DNA from: an uncultured Chitinophagaceae bacterium
GTDB lineage: Bacteria > Bacteroidota > Bacteroidia > Chitinophagales > Chitinophagaceae
DNA: 6,807 nt
NCBI GenBank assembly: GCA_946479005.1
Contig: CAMLEM010000094.1
Span: forward strand, 1 to 6,807
Direction: 5' to 3'
The notes under the pieces are model-generated. The model was not told the origin of the DNA, did not search any database, and saw only the letters and a program-made list of their open reading frames with translations. Shown here piece after piece: positions 1 through 6,807 of this stretch; the stretch's first letter is position 1, and each line of letters starts with the position of its first letter. Position numbers and translations under genes: made by a program.

Positions 1-161
1 TGGTGGAGCAATTGAAACCGGGAGGCAAAATGATTATTCCACTGGGAGCGGGAGACGTGCAACAGATGATGAGGATCACGAAGCTTCCCAACCGGGCCTT
101 AAAAGAAGAGGTGTTTGATCATTTTTCTTTTGTACCGATGATCGGCGGCAAAAAAGATTAA
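1..161 (+). CDS. pcm: Protein-L-isoaspartate O-methyltransferase, C-terminal end (partial)
   Basis: Only the last 53 complete codons (from base 3) and the TAA stop are present; the start lies left of the window. The family transfers a methyl group from S-adenosylmethionine to L-isoaspartyl residues in aged proteins, starting their repair, and is normally cytosolic. Seen here: VEQLKPGGKMIIPLG, the PGG-hydrophobic-P-hG strand and turn near the end of the PCMT methyltransferase fold, and a closing FDHFSFVPMIGGK, which matches the FVP-h-GG tail of the family. The SAM-binding motif is outside the window. The family is usually about 210-220 residues, so about three quarters is missing. The stop overlaps the stop of the convergent M48 protease gene (shared TTAA at 158-161), leaving no room for an intergenic terminator. 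The assignment rests on a short tail but the motifs are characteristic. Confidence 0.88.
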   Translation, partial: VEQLKPGGKMIIPLGAGDVQQMMRITKLPNRALKEEVFDHFSFVPMIGGKKD

Positions 162-1099
162 ACGAACTGGTCGAGGAGTTCAATTCTTTTCTGGATCGGG
201 GGGTGCGTGGCGAATAGCCCCGCAATGGAAAAGCTTTTCTTCCTTTCCCCACTTGGATTGTCAATGAATAACTGCGCCACATCGTGGCTTTTTACCGCTT
301 CGATATCGGGATCGGCGTCGATCTTTCTCAGCGCATTTGCCAGGGCATAGGGTTTCTTGGTCATTTCAGCTGCGCCGGCATCGGCGAGATATTCGCGGGA
401 ACGGGAGATGCCAAACCGGAGAAAGATGGAAAGCAGGTAAAAAAGAGCAGCCACGGCGATAATGATGAGGATGACATAACCCCCGTTCTTCTTCCTTCCC
501 CCGGATCCAAAACGAAGGCTCCGGATCGCCATTTCCGCTATAAAGGCGAAGATCCCGACAAAAATGATGGAAACGATCAGCAGTCGGACATCCCGGTTAC
601 GGATATGCGTCAATTCGTGCGCAATGACACCCTCCAGTTCATCGTCGTTGAGCTTATTGATCAATCCCCGTGAAAGTGATATCGCATAGGTCTTGTTGTT
701 TATCCCGCTGGCGAAGGCGTTGAGAGAATCATCGTCAATTACATAGATCTTTGGAGTTTGTGTTCCCAACTGGATACAAAGGTTCTCCACGAGGTTATAT
801 ACCCTTTTGTTTTCTTTTCTTTCGAGGGGCTTGCTGCCCGTGGCCATCTGTATGAATTTCGAATGCCCAAACCAGGCGATCACGAACCAGAGGCCCACAG
901 CGCCCAACACTACAGGCAACGCCTGGAGAAACACAAGATCCTTATCGAAACCTCCCCCATATTCCTTTTCCACGTTGGCAGAGATCACCCAGGTGATGAT
1001 ATAGACCATTGCGATCAGCAGCGTGGGGAAGGCGATGAGAAGCAGTACCGAATTAAAATTATTCCGGCTGATCTGTTTATGTAGACCGACGTATTTCAT
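158..1099 (-). CDS. M48 family zinc metalloprotease (HtpX-like), integral membrane
   Basis: This 313-residue protein is a membrane-embedded gluzincin peptidase. The zinc site is HELTH at residues 161-165 (ligands H161 and H165, catalytic E162), and the third ligand is probably E236 in SRSREYLADAGAA. The tail FATHPPIQKRIELL is the usual M48 C-terminal signature. Hydrophobic segments lie at about 17-40, 57-77, 171-190 and 208-228, so two helices precede the protease domain and two fall between the HEXXH and the third ligand, as in HtpX. Length is close to E. coli HtpX (about 293). In HtpX the catalytic site faces the cytosol and degrades damaged membrane proteins; the same role here is inference. 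The ATG at 1097-1099 lies 8 bp after the lemA stop, with no good Shine-Dalgarno, so translation may be coupled to lemA. The 3' end overlaps convergent pcm by 4 bp. The family call is firm, but orthology to HtpX proper is not proven, so no symbol is given. Confidence 0.95.
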   Translation of the reverse strand: MKYVGLHKQISRNNFNSVLLLIAFPTLLIAMVYIITWVISANVEKEYGGGFDKDLVFLQALPVVLGAVGLWFVIAWFGHSKFIQMATGSKPLERKENKRVYNLVENLCIQLGTQTPKIYVIDDDSLNAFASGINNKTYAISLSRGLINKLNDDELEGVIAHELTHIRNRDVRLLIVSIIFVGIFAFIAEMAIRSLRFGSGGRKKNGGYVILIIIAVAALFYLLSIFLRFGISRSREYLADAGAAEMTKKPYALANALRKIDADPDIEAVKSHDVAQLFIDNPSGERKKSFSIAGLFATHPPIQKRIELLDQFV

Positions 1100-1107
1100 T
1101 GAACCGG

Positions 1108-1668
1108 CTAAAACTGGATCTTGGGTGGCTCTTCCATTTTTTTCCGGTCATCCGTACCCAGGTCGAACATTATCTCGCGGTTGAATTTGAAACTTCCCGC
1201 GATCAGGTTCCCGGGGAAGGATTCCACCGCATTGTTATACTCGGTTGTCGCAGCGTTAAAGAAGCGCCTGGAGGCCGCGAGTTTGTTCTCGATATCGCTG
1301 AGTTCCTCCTGCAGTTGAAGGAAATTCTGGTTGGCCTTCAGGTCGGGGTATGCTTCCACCTGCACCTTCAGCCCCTGCAGGGCACTGGTGAGCTGTTGTT
1401 CCGCCACGATCTTGGCATCGATGCTGCCTGCATTCATCGCGGCATTTCGGGCCTCGGTTACCCGGAGCAGGAGATCCTTTTCGTGGGCGGCATAACCCTT
1501 CACGGTTTCCACCAGCTGGGGGATGAGGTCGTGTCTTTGTCTCAATTGTACATCAATATCCGCGAACGCGTTCTCCCGGCGGTTGCGAAGCCTGACGAGC
1601 CTGTTGTATAAACTGATCATCCAAAAGATGAGCAGCACGACCAGGCCAAGTACGATCCATAAAGCCAT
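1108..1668 (-). CDS. lemA: LemA family protein
   Basis: The product is a 186-residue LemA protein. It has one N-terminal membrane segment (about residues 2-20, ALWIVLGLVVLLIFWMISL) followed by YNRLVRLRNRRENAFADID, then QLRQRHDLIPQLVETVKGYA, the hallmark LemA motif. A long helical, coiled-coil-prone region follows, ending with RRFFNAATTEYNNAVESFPG near 134-153. The length matches the family (about 180-200). LemA proteins are membrane-anchored with most of the chain outside the cytosol or in the periplasm; their molecular function is not settled. The start at 1668 is chosen because it places the membrane segment at the N-terminus. The frame stays open upstream to 2103, but that part has no LemA features and runs antisense to the acylase gene. 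No clear Shine-Dalgarno is seen; A-rich AAAAACAATTGT precedes the ATG. The gene lies 8 bp upstream of the M48 protease, a recurrent pairing that suggests a two-gene operon and a shared envelope function. Confidence 0.95.
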   Translation of the reverse strand: MALWIVLGLVVLLIFWMISLYNRLVRLRNRRENAFADIDVQLRQRHDLIPQLVETVKGYAAHEKDLLLRVTEARNAAMNAGSIDAKIVAEQQLTSALQGLKVQVEAYPDLKANQNFLQLQEELSDIENKLAASRRFFNAATTEYNNAVESFPGNLIAGSFKFNREIMFDLGTDDRKKMEEPPKIQF

Positions 1669-1704
1669 ACAATTGTTTTTGGTGGAGATGAAATTAAACA
1701 AAAA
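1669..1704. promoter_or_regulatory. Divergent intergenic region between lemA and the acylase gene
   Basis: These 36 bp separate two divergent starts and must hold, or overlap, the control signals of both transcription units. The stretch is AT-rich with A/T runs and contains a perfect 8-bp palindrome, ACAATTGT (1669-1676), directly against the lemA start. A Bacteroidota-type -33 TTTG occurs at 1678-1681 and a near -7 element TATCTTTC (consensus TAnnTTTG) at 1708-1715, but the 26-bp spacing is longer than the usual 19-21 or so, and the second element lies inside the acylase reading frame. I cannot assign a promoter with confidence; the gap is so short that promoters probably extend into the coding ends. 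Confidence 0.35.
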
Positions 1705-4164
1705 ATGTATCTTTCGAATTCTATGCGCATCGTCCCATTTGCGATCGGGTTTATCGTTACCCTCGCACTTATTTTTTTTCTGGACAGACCTCTGGGCCCA
1801 ATGCCATTCCCGCCCGGAAAATTCCTCAGTCCCCAGCACGGGTTCTGGCAAAACGCAGAAGACGTTTCCGCAGGATATGATGAGGAGTTGAAGCTGGAGG
1901 GGCTGAAGGGCGATGCTACGGTCTATTTTGACGAGCGCCTGGTTCCCCACGTATTCGCGGAGAACAATGAAGATCTCTATTTCATCCAGGGCTATCTCCA
2001 CGCGAAGTTCAGGCTTTTCCAGATGGACCTGCAAACCCGTGCTGCCGAAGGGAGGGCCAGTGAGATCGCCGGTGAAAGGGCCATAGAATATGATCGCGAG
2101 CAAAGAAGGCTCGGGATGGGATTTGCCGCAGGGAATGCCATCCGGGAAATAGAAAAAGATCCCATTTCAAAATCCGTTTTCGATGCGTACACAAGAGGCG
2201 TGAACGCTTTTATTCATACCCTGAACGACCGAAACCTTCCCCTTGAGTATAAGATCCTCAATTTTCGTCCCGCGGAATGGTCGAATTTCCGCTCAGCGAT
2301 CCTGTTGAAGATGATGGCCAAGATGCTTTCATCAGGTACGGAACAAGACCTGGCATATACTAACGCGAAATCGATCTTCAGTGAAGATGAACTGAGGATG
2401 ATCTATCCCCAGGCTACGGATTCCCTGGCGCCGATCGTTCCAAAAGGAACAGCATTCCCCGCTCCCGGCATCGTGCCCGTCACACCGGCGAATGCCGATT
2501 CGCTCTACTTTTCGCGGAAAGATACCATCAGGGCGAGGGAGATCTCCAAACCCGATATCAACAATGGAAGCAATAACTGGGTCGTTGCGGGTTCAAGAAC
2601 CAGCAGCGGAGCTCCCATACTTTCCAACGACCCGCACCTTGAAATGTCATTGCCGTCGATCTGGTATGAGATCCAACTGAGGTCAGCGGACTGCAATGTC
2701 TATGGAGTGTCACTGCCGGGAAGCCCCTTCGTGATCATTGGATTCAACGACAGCCTTGCCTGGGGCGTGACCAATGCGCAAAGGGATGTCAAGGATTATT
2801 ATTCCATCCGGTTCAGGGATGATACAAAGCAGGAATACTGGTTCGACAGCGCCTGGCAGAAAACCACCCTGAAGTATGAAACCATCAAAGTGAAAGGGGG
2901 AAAGGATGTATATGACACCGTCGCATACACCGTTTTCGGGCCCGTGATGTATGATGCTACATTCAGTAATGAGCTTTCCAATAAAAGAAATCTTGCCGTA
3001 AGATGGATCGCTCACGATCCAAGTAATGAGGGGATGACCTTTTATAAGCTTAATCGGGCCCGTAACTATAATGATTATGTTGAGGCGATCAGCCGGTTTG
3101 ATTGCCCCGCGCAGAATTTCGTCTTTGCTTCAAAGGCCGGCGACATCGCGTTATGGCAGCAGGGAAGATTTCCCGCCCGCTGGAACCGGCAGGGCCTGTA
3201 TGTAATGCCGGGTGAAGACAGCAGCTTTGTGTGGCAGGGATATATCCCCCAGGGTGAGAACCCTCACAGTTTCAATCCTGAACGTGGCTTCCTCGAAAGC
3301 GCCAACCAGCGTCCGGCCGATACAACCTACCCTTATTTCATCCCGGGCAGCTATATCACGCCGCGCGCCGTTACCATCGAAAAATATCTTTCTGCGATGA
3401 ACGGGATCACGCCACAGGATATGATGGCCTTGCAGAATAATTATTTCAATTCACTGGCTGAGGATGCCAGGGAGATCCTTTTGAAATATGTCAGGGAAGA
3501 TGAATTGGACGGCGATGCCAGGAAATACCTGGCGATCTTCCGCGATTGGGACCTGATGGCATCGCCGGCTTCAAAAGGACAGACGGTTTACCAGGCCTGG
3601 TGGGACAGCCTCGAGGTGGAGATATGGGAAGACGATTTGTCTCAAATGGACCCGCAGATCCCCTGGCCGGAGGAACAGGTAACGATGGAGCTTATAAAAA
3701 GAGATTCAGCCCTCCGTTATATCGATAATATCAATACCAGCGATACCGAGAATATATATTTCGCGGTCACCCTCGCCCTGAAAAAGGCCGCCGTTTTTTT
3801 GAAAAGAACAGAGGAAGATGGGAAACTGGAATGGTCGAAATTCAAAGATCCTTCGGTGTACCATTTACTGAAAGACCTAACCGCTTTCGCACGAACCGGA
3901 TTACCCGTGGGAGGGAATGGGAATATCGTCAATGCAGTCACACATAGCCACGGACCGAGCTGGCGAATGGTCGTGCACCTGGACCAGGTGACAGAGGCGT
4001 TTGGAGTTTATCCCGGCGGACAGAGTGGTAACCCGGGCAGTCCGTTCTATGATAATTTGCTGGATCATTGGGCGGCGGGCAAATATTATTCACTCTGGAA
4101 GATGCGTGACGATGAACGATCTGACCAGCGGATCAAATGGACCATCAAGTTTACAAAGGCCTGA
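1705..4164 (+). CDS. Penicillin acylase family protein (peptidase S45, Ntn hydrolase)
   Basis: This 819-residue precursor is probably self-cleaved into alpha and beta chains and hydrolyses amide bonds of acylated substrates. An N-terminal hydrophobic segment (about 8-26) without a lipobox suggests export or anchoring in the inner membrane. The alpha region spans about 60-240, a proline-rich linker about 245-288, and the beta chain starts at the nucleophile S289 in NNGSNNWVVAG. Counting S289 as beta-1, H311 (NDPHL) falls at beta-23, as in acyl-homoserine-lactone and cephalosporin acylases rather than the Gln of penicillin G acylase. D361 and D364 fall at beta-73 and beta-76, the known calcium ligand positions. 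N534 in SANQ fits the oxyanion Asn, and R554 in ITPRA the conserved Arg. GGQSGNPGSPFYDN (771-784) is the family C-terminal signature. All key residues are present, so it should be active; the substrate is unknown. Start 1705 has A-rich AAATTAAACAAAAA upstream; ATG at 1723 (MRIVPF) is a real alternative. It probably heads an operon with the small membrane gene 1 nt downstream. Confidence 0.96.
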   Translation: MYLSNSMRIVPFAIGFIVTLALIFFLDRPLGPMPFPPGKFLSPQHGFWQNAEDVSAGYDEELKLEGLKGDATVYFDERLVPHVFAENNEDLYFIQGYLHAKFRLFQMDLQTRAAEGRASEIAGERAIEYDREQRRLGMGFAAGNAIREIEKDPISKSVFDAYTRGVNAFIHTLNDRNLPLEYKILNFRPAEWSNFRSAILLKMMAKMLSSGTEQDLAYTNAKSIFSEDELRMIYPQATDSLAPIVPKGTAFPAPGIVPVTPANADSLYFSRKDTIRAREISKPDINNGSNNWVVAGSRTSSGAPILSNDPHLEMSLPSIWYEIQLRSADCNVYGVSLPGSPFVIIGFNDSLAWGVTNAQRDVKDYYSIRFRDDTKQEYWFDSAWQKTTLKYETIKVKGGKDVYDTVAYTVFGPVMYDATFSNELSNKRNLAVRWIAHDPSNEGMTFYKLNRARNYNDYVEAISRFDCPAQNFVFASKAGDIALWQQGRFPARWNRQGLYVMPGEDSSFVWQGYIPQGENPHSFNPERGFLESANQRPADTTYPYFIPGSYITPRAVTIEKYLSAMNGITPQDMMALQNNYFNSLAEDAREILLKYVREDELDGDARKYLAIFRDWDLMASPASKGQTVYQAWWDSLEVEIWEDDLSQMDPQIPWPEEQVTMELIKRDSALRYIDNINTSDTENIYFAVTLALKKAAVFLKRTEEDGKLEWSKFKDPSVYHLLKDLTAFARTGLPVGGNGNIVNAVTHSHGPSWRMVVHLDQVTEAFGVYPGGQSGNPGSPFYDNLLDHWAAGKYYSLWKMRDDERSDQRIKWTIKFTKA

Positions 4165-4165
4165 T

Positions 4166-4513
4166 ATGAGATTTCTATTAGCCACATTTCTTACACTCGC
4201 CCTCTCGTTCATCAGCGGTTTATTCCTTCCCTGGTGGGGAATCGCGATCGTTGCGTTCCTCGTTGCCCTCCTGGTGAAACAGCCGGCGGGGATTGGTTTT
4301 CTTTCCGGGTTTCTTGGGGTCTTCCTGCTTTGGGCGGTCCTGGCCTTTTGGATCGACGCGAGGAACGACGGGATCCTTTCTCAGCGGATTGCGAACGTGC
4401 TTCCCCTGGGCGGAAGCGGTATCCTGCTTATCCTGGTTACCGGGTTTGCAGGCGGACTTGTTGCCGGCTTTGCAGCAATGACCGGGTCGTTTCTTTTCCC
4501 TGCGAAAAAATGA
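4166..4513 (+). CDS. Small four-helix membrane protein of unknown function
   Basis: I do not recognise a named family. The 115-residue product is strongly hydrophobic with about four predicted membrane segments: 2-18, 20-38, 42-62 and 83-103. A short polar loop (about 63-80, IDARNDGILSQRIANVLPLG) lies between the third and fourth, and the chain ends in the basic tail FPAKK. Gly-rich stretches in the third and fourth segments (GIGFLSGFLG, GFAGGLVAGF) would allow close helix packing. The ATG at 4166 is chosen because it lies one base after the acylase stop (TGATATG) and has AAAGG at 4155-4159 as a reasonable Shine-Dalgarno inside the acylase end. The frame stays open back to 4001, but that part is antiparallel-free shadow of acylase coding sequence in another frame. 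Tight spacing argues for co-transcription and probably translational coupling with the acylase. A role as assembly or anchoring partner is a guess. Confidence 0.85.
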   Translation: MRFLLATFLTLALSFISGLFLPWWGIAIVAFLVALLVKQPAGIGFLSGFLGVFLLWAVLAFWIDARNDGILSQRIANVLPLGGSGILLILVTGFAGGLVAGFAAMTGSFLFPAKK

Positions 4514-4574
4514 TGTTAAAATCACGACTGCTTACACCCGTTCCTTCTTTTGACTTTATCTTGTTCCCGCTGGT

Positions 4575-6807
4575 ATGAGAAAACTCATTTTATGTATGTC
4601 CGGGTTACTGTGCATCCTTTGCACGGCAGCCCAAAAGGTCAGTGGTGTGATTACAGACAGGGAGGGAAACAGGATCGCCTTCGCTTCCGTATTTGTAAAA
4701 GGCACGCATATTGGAACCAACTCGAACAACGAGGGGAAATATTCTCTCAAACTTTCACCTGGTACATACACACTGATCTGCCAGCACGTCGGATATGCGA
4801 GAGAGGAAACGGTCATCTCGCTGGCGAATGGCCAGGACATTGATTTGAATTTCCTGCTTTCCCTGCAGGAGATGACCCTGGATGAGGTCGTTTTGAATCA
4901 GAAAGAGGATCCCGCTTACCAGGTGATCCGCAACACGATCCGGGAAAAGGAAAAACACCAGCAGACCTTCAACAGGTTCCGATGCGAAGTATATACCAAG
5001 GGGCTGCTGAAGCTGCGGGATCATCCAGACCGGATCCTGGGCCAAAAGGTGGACTTTGAAGACGGGGACACCAGCAGGAAAAGAGTAATCTATCTCTCCG
5101 AAACCATCTCCAACTATTCCATTGACGGCAGTGCGAAGGAAAAGATCGAGGTACTTTCATCTAAAGTGAGTGGCCAGAGCGACGGGTTTGGGCTGAGCGC
5201 ACCGCAGTTTTTTTCATTTTATAAGAACAATATCCAGATCGGAAACAATCTTAACCCCAGGGGTTTCATTTCACCCATTGCGGAGAATGCACTGAACTAT
5301 TACACATACAAACTCGAAGGCACTTATTTCGAGGACGGGCGTGAGATCAATCATATCCGGGTGACGGCGAAGCGGAAATATGAACCTTTATTCAACGGGT
5401 ACATCGATATCGTAGCCAATGAATGGAGGATCCATTCCGTGAAACTGACGCTGACCGGCGAATCCCAGATGGAACTGGTGGATACCCTCCGGCTGGAGCA
5501 GCTTTACCGGCCTGTCCAGGACAACGCCTGGTTCATTTCCAGCCAGGTAATCTATCCCGCCATCAAAATCTTCGGTTTCGATGCCCACGGAAGCTTTGTG
5601 AATATTTATTCCCGGGTGGATGTGGATCCTGCATTCGAAAAAAAGCATTTCAACTCCACTGTTTTAAAGTACACGGACAGCTCAAACCGCAAGCCCGCTG
5701 ATTATTGGGAGAAGAACCGTCCCATACCATTGCTAGACGAGGAAGCGCGGGACTACGAAAAAAAGGACAGCATCGAAACAGCACGAAAAGATCCACGTTA
5801 CCTCGATTCGCTGGATCGCCGGCGAAACCGGATCTCCCCAATGGGCCTGCTAATGACCGGGCAAAGTTTTGTCCATTCCCGAAAACGATCATCGCTCCAG
5901 CTGTCATCCCTGACGGAATCCGTGAACTTCAATCCCGCAGAAGGATTGGTGTTAAGTCCCGGCATTACCTGGACGAAAAGACTCGACACAACCCTTGCAG
6001 GGAGGCGGAGTATTTCCATCCGGCAGGATCTCAGGTATGGTTTTGCCAATGGGCATTTCAATCCTTACCTCACCATCCGGTATTCGTATGGAAGGCGATA
6101 CGTTCACCAGTTGAGGATCTCCGGTGGACGGCGGGTTTTCCAGTTCAACAATGACAGCCCCATAGGAGAAAGGGGCAACACACTCTCTTCGTTATTGGAG
6201 AAAAACAACAGGATCCGTTCATACGAAGCAGTTTATTTCCGGGGCAGCTACAGGCAGGCACTGGGGGATGGATGGGAAGGCCAGTTTGGCGTGCAATTCC
6301 AGGACAGGAGACCATTGGACAATGTCACCGATTATAGCTGGGCCAATAAATCAGGGAAAATTTACGCTCCGAACTATCCGTACGAGATAATGTCCTCAAA
6401 TATTCAGCGTCACCAGTCCTTTACCCTTTTGCTCGGTTTCAGGTGGCAGCCCGGTACACGTTATATTGAACTTCCTGACAGGAAGTTTTCCATTGGATCC
6501 AAATACCCGGTTTTCTCAGTTAGGTATATCCAGGCATTTCCCGGGATGCTGGGAAGTGATGCCCGATTCAGCAAATGGAATCTCGACATCACCGATAATT
6601 TCAATCTGAAATTGGCGGGACGTACCCGTTACCGCATCGGGTTTGGAGGTTTTCTTTCCATAGATTCAGTGGATGCTCCCGACTATATTCATTTCAATGG
6701 GAATATTTCCACGCTGGCCACTGAATACCTGAACAGCTTCCAGCTTTTACAGATCTACCGGTTCAGCCATACCGCGGATATTTATGCCCTGGCACACCTG
6801 GAACATA
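4575..6807 (+). CDS. Carboxypeptidase-regulatory-like domain / DUF5686 protein (partial, 3' end outside window)
   Basis: The frame is open for 744 codons to the right edge with no stop. Residues 1-19 form a signal peptide (MRKLILCMSGLLCILCTAA), probably cut near AAQ-K by signal peptidase I; the Cys residues do not form a proper lipobox. Residues about 21-100 are a CarboxypepD_reg-like beta-sandwich, shown by VSGVITDREGNRIAFASVFV, KGTHIGTNSNNEGKYSL and GTYTLICQHVGY. From about 110 (EDPAYQVIRNTIREKEKHQ) the sequence resembles DUF5686, ending in long stretches of alternating polar and hydrophobic residues with many aromatics, as expected of an outer-membrane beta-barrel. Such proteins are usually about 820-850 residues, so about 80-100 are probably missing. 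The function is unknown; an outer-membrane location is inferred. ATG 4575 is the only ATG after an in-frame TGA at 4551-4553. No clear Shine-Dalgarno precedes it. It follows the small membrane gene by 61 bp on the same strand and may share its transcript. Confidence 0.92.
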   Translation, partial: MRKLILCMSGLLCILCTAAQKVSGVITDREGNRIAFASVFVKGTHIGTNSNNEGKYSLKLSPGTYTLICQHVGYAREETVISLANGQDIDLNFLLSLQEMTLDEVVLNQKEDPAYQVIRNTIREKEKHQQTFNRFRCEVYTKGLLKLRDHPDRILGQKVDFEDGDTSRKRVIYLSETISNYSIDGSAKEKIEVLSSKVSGQSDGFGLSAPQFFSFYKNNIQIGNNLNPRGFISPIAENALNYYTYKLEGTYFEDGREINHIRVTAKRKYEPLFNGYIDIVANEWRIHSVKLTLTGESQMELVDTLRLEQLYRPVQDNAWFISSQVIYPAIKIFGFDAHGSFVNIYSRVDVDPAFEKKHFNSTVLKYTDSSNRKPADYWEKNRPIPLLDEEARDYEKKDSIETARKDPRYLDSLDRRRNRISPMGLLMTGQSFVHSRKRSSLQLSSLTESVNFNPAEGLVLSPGITWTKRLDTTLAGRRSISIRQDLRYGFANGHFNPYLTIRYSYGRRYVHQLRISGGRRVFQFNNDSPIGERGNTLSSLLEKNNRIRSYEAVYFRGSYRQALGDGWEGQFGVQFQDRRPLDNVTDYSWANKSGKIYAPNYPYEIMSSNIQRHQSFTLLLGFRWQPGTRYIELPDRKFSIGSKYPVFSVRYIQAFPGMLGSDARFSKWNLDITDNFNLKLAGRTRYRIGFGGFLSIDSVDAPDYIHFNGNISTLATEYLNSFQLLQIYRFSHTADIYALAHLEH

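Noticed and set aside
164..190. Possible rho-independent terminator for pcm
   Set aside because: The stem is only 5 bp (GAACT/AGTTC) with an 8-nt loop and a broken T-run, and it lies inside the protease coding sequence, so it is too weak to annotate.
284..673. Plus-strand 129-codon ORF, with a further one at 758-1084
   Set aside because: Both are antisense to the M48 protease gene, whose motifs are intact; their products are low-complexity and polar with no recognisable domain.
1099..1611. Plus-strand 170-codon ORF
   Set aside because: It is antisense to lemA and is explained by lemA codon composition.
1669..2103. Upstream extension of the lemA frame to position 2103, giving a 331-residue protein
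   Set aside because: The extra 145 residues lack any LemA character, lie antisense to well-conserved acylase coding sequence, and would bury the N-terminal membrane segment that LemA proteins carry. The start at 1668 gives the normal family length.
4220..4525. Minus-strand 101-codon ORF, very rich in Lys, Arg and Pro
   Set aside because: It is the reverse strand of the small membrane protein gene; hydrophobic codons read backwards give Lys/Arg/Pro-rich sequence.
4551..4579. Sigma70-like TTGACT with TATGAG 17-18 bp downstream
   Set aside because: The second element would overlap the DUF5686 start codon, and Bacteroidota promoters do not follow this consensus.
5705..6154. Plus-strand 149-codon ORF
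   Set aside because: It lies in another frame inside the DUF5686 gene, which stays open throughout, and has no domain-like features.

Overview
The window looks like chromosomal DNA of a Bacteroidota bacterium, most likely in or near the family Chitinophagaceae. This rests on protein style, not on any search: an outer-membrane-type protein that joins a carboxypeptidase-regulatory-like domain to DUF5686, a signal peptide ending in AQ-K, A-rich or absent Shine-Dalgarno sites, and a LemA/M48 pair. GC content is moderate, roughly half. I see no mobile element, tRNA, rRNA, CRISPR array or long repeat.

Layout, left to right. (1) The 3' end of a plus-strand protein-L-isoaspartate O-methyltransferase gene (pcm). 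(2) A minus-strand pair read from about 1668 leftward: lemA, then a membrane-embedded M48 zinc metalloprotease 8 bp downstream. The protease gene runs into pcm so tightly that the two stop codons overlap in a shared TTAA. (3) A 36-bp divergent gap. (4) A plus-strand run: an 819-residue penicillin-acylase-family (S45) Ntn hydrolase, a 115-residue four-helix membrane protein of unknown function starting 1 nt after the acylase stop, and, after 61 bp, a CarboxypepD_reg-like/DUF5686 protein that is still open at the right edge.

How the genes may work together. LemA plus an M48 protease is a recurrent bacterial pair and probably forms an envelope quality-control unit. Pcm is a protein-damage repair enzyme, so the left half has a maintenance theme, although pcm is on the other strand. 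The acylase is predicted to be membrane-anchored and exported, and to hydrolyse amide bonds of an unknown acylated substrate. The small membrane protein is tightly linked to it and may be a partner. The DUF5686 protein is probably an outer-membrane protein of unknown role.

Nothing here amounts to a clear new defence or mobile system. The points most worth a second look are the acylase/small-membrane-protein pair, a 22-codon mini-ORF that bridges two genes through two ATGA overlaps, and the overlapping convergent stops.
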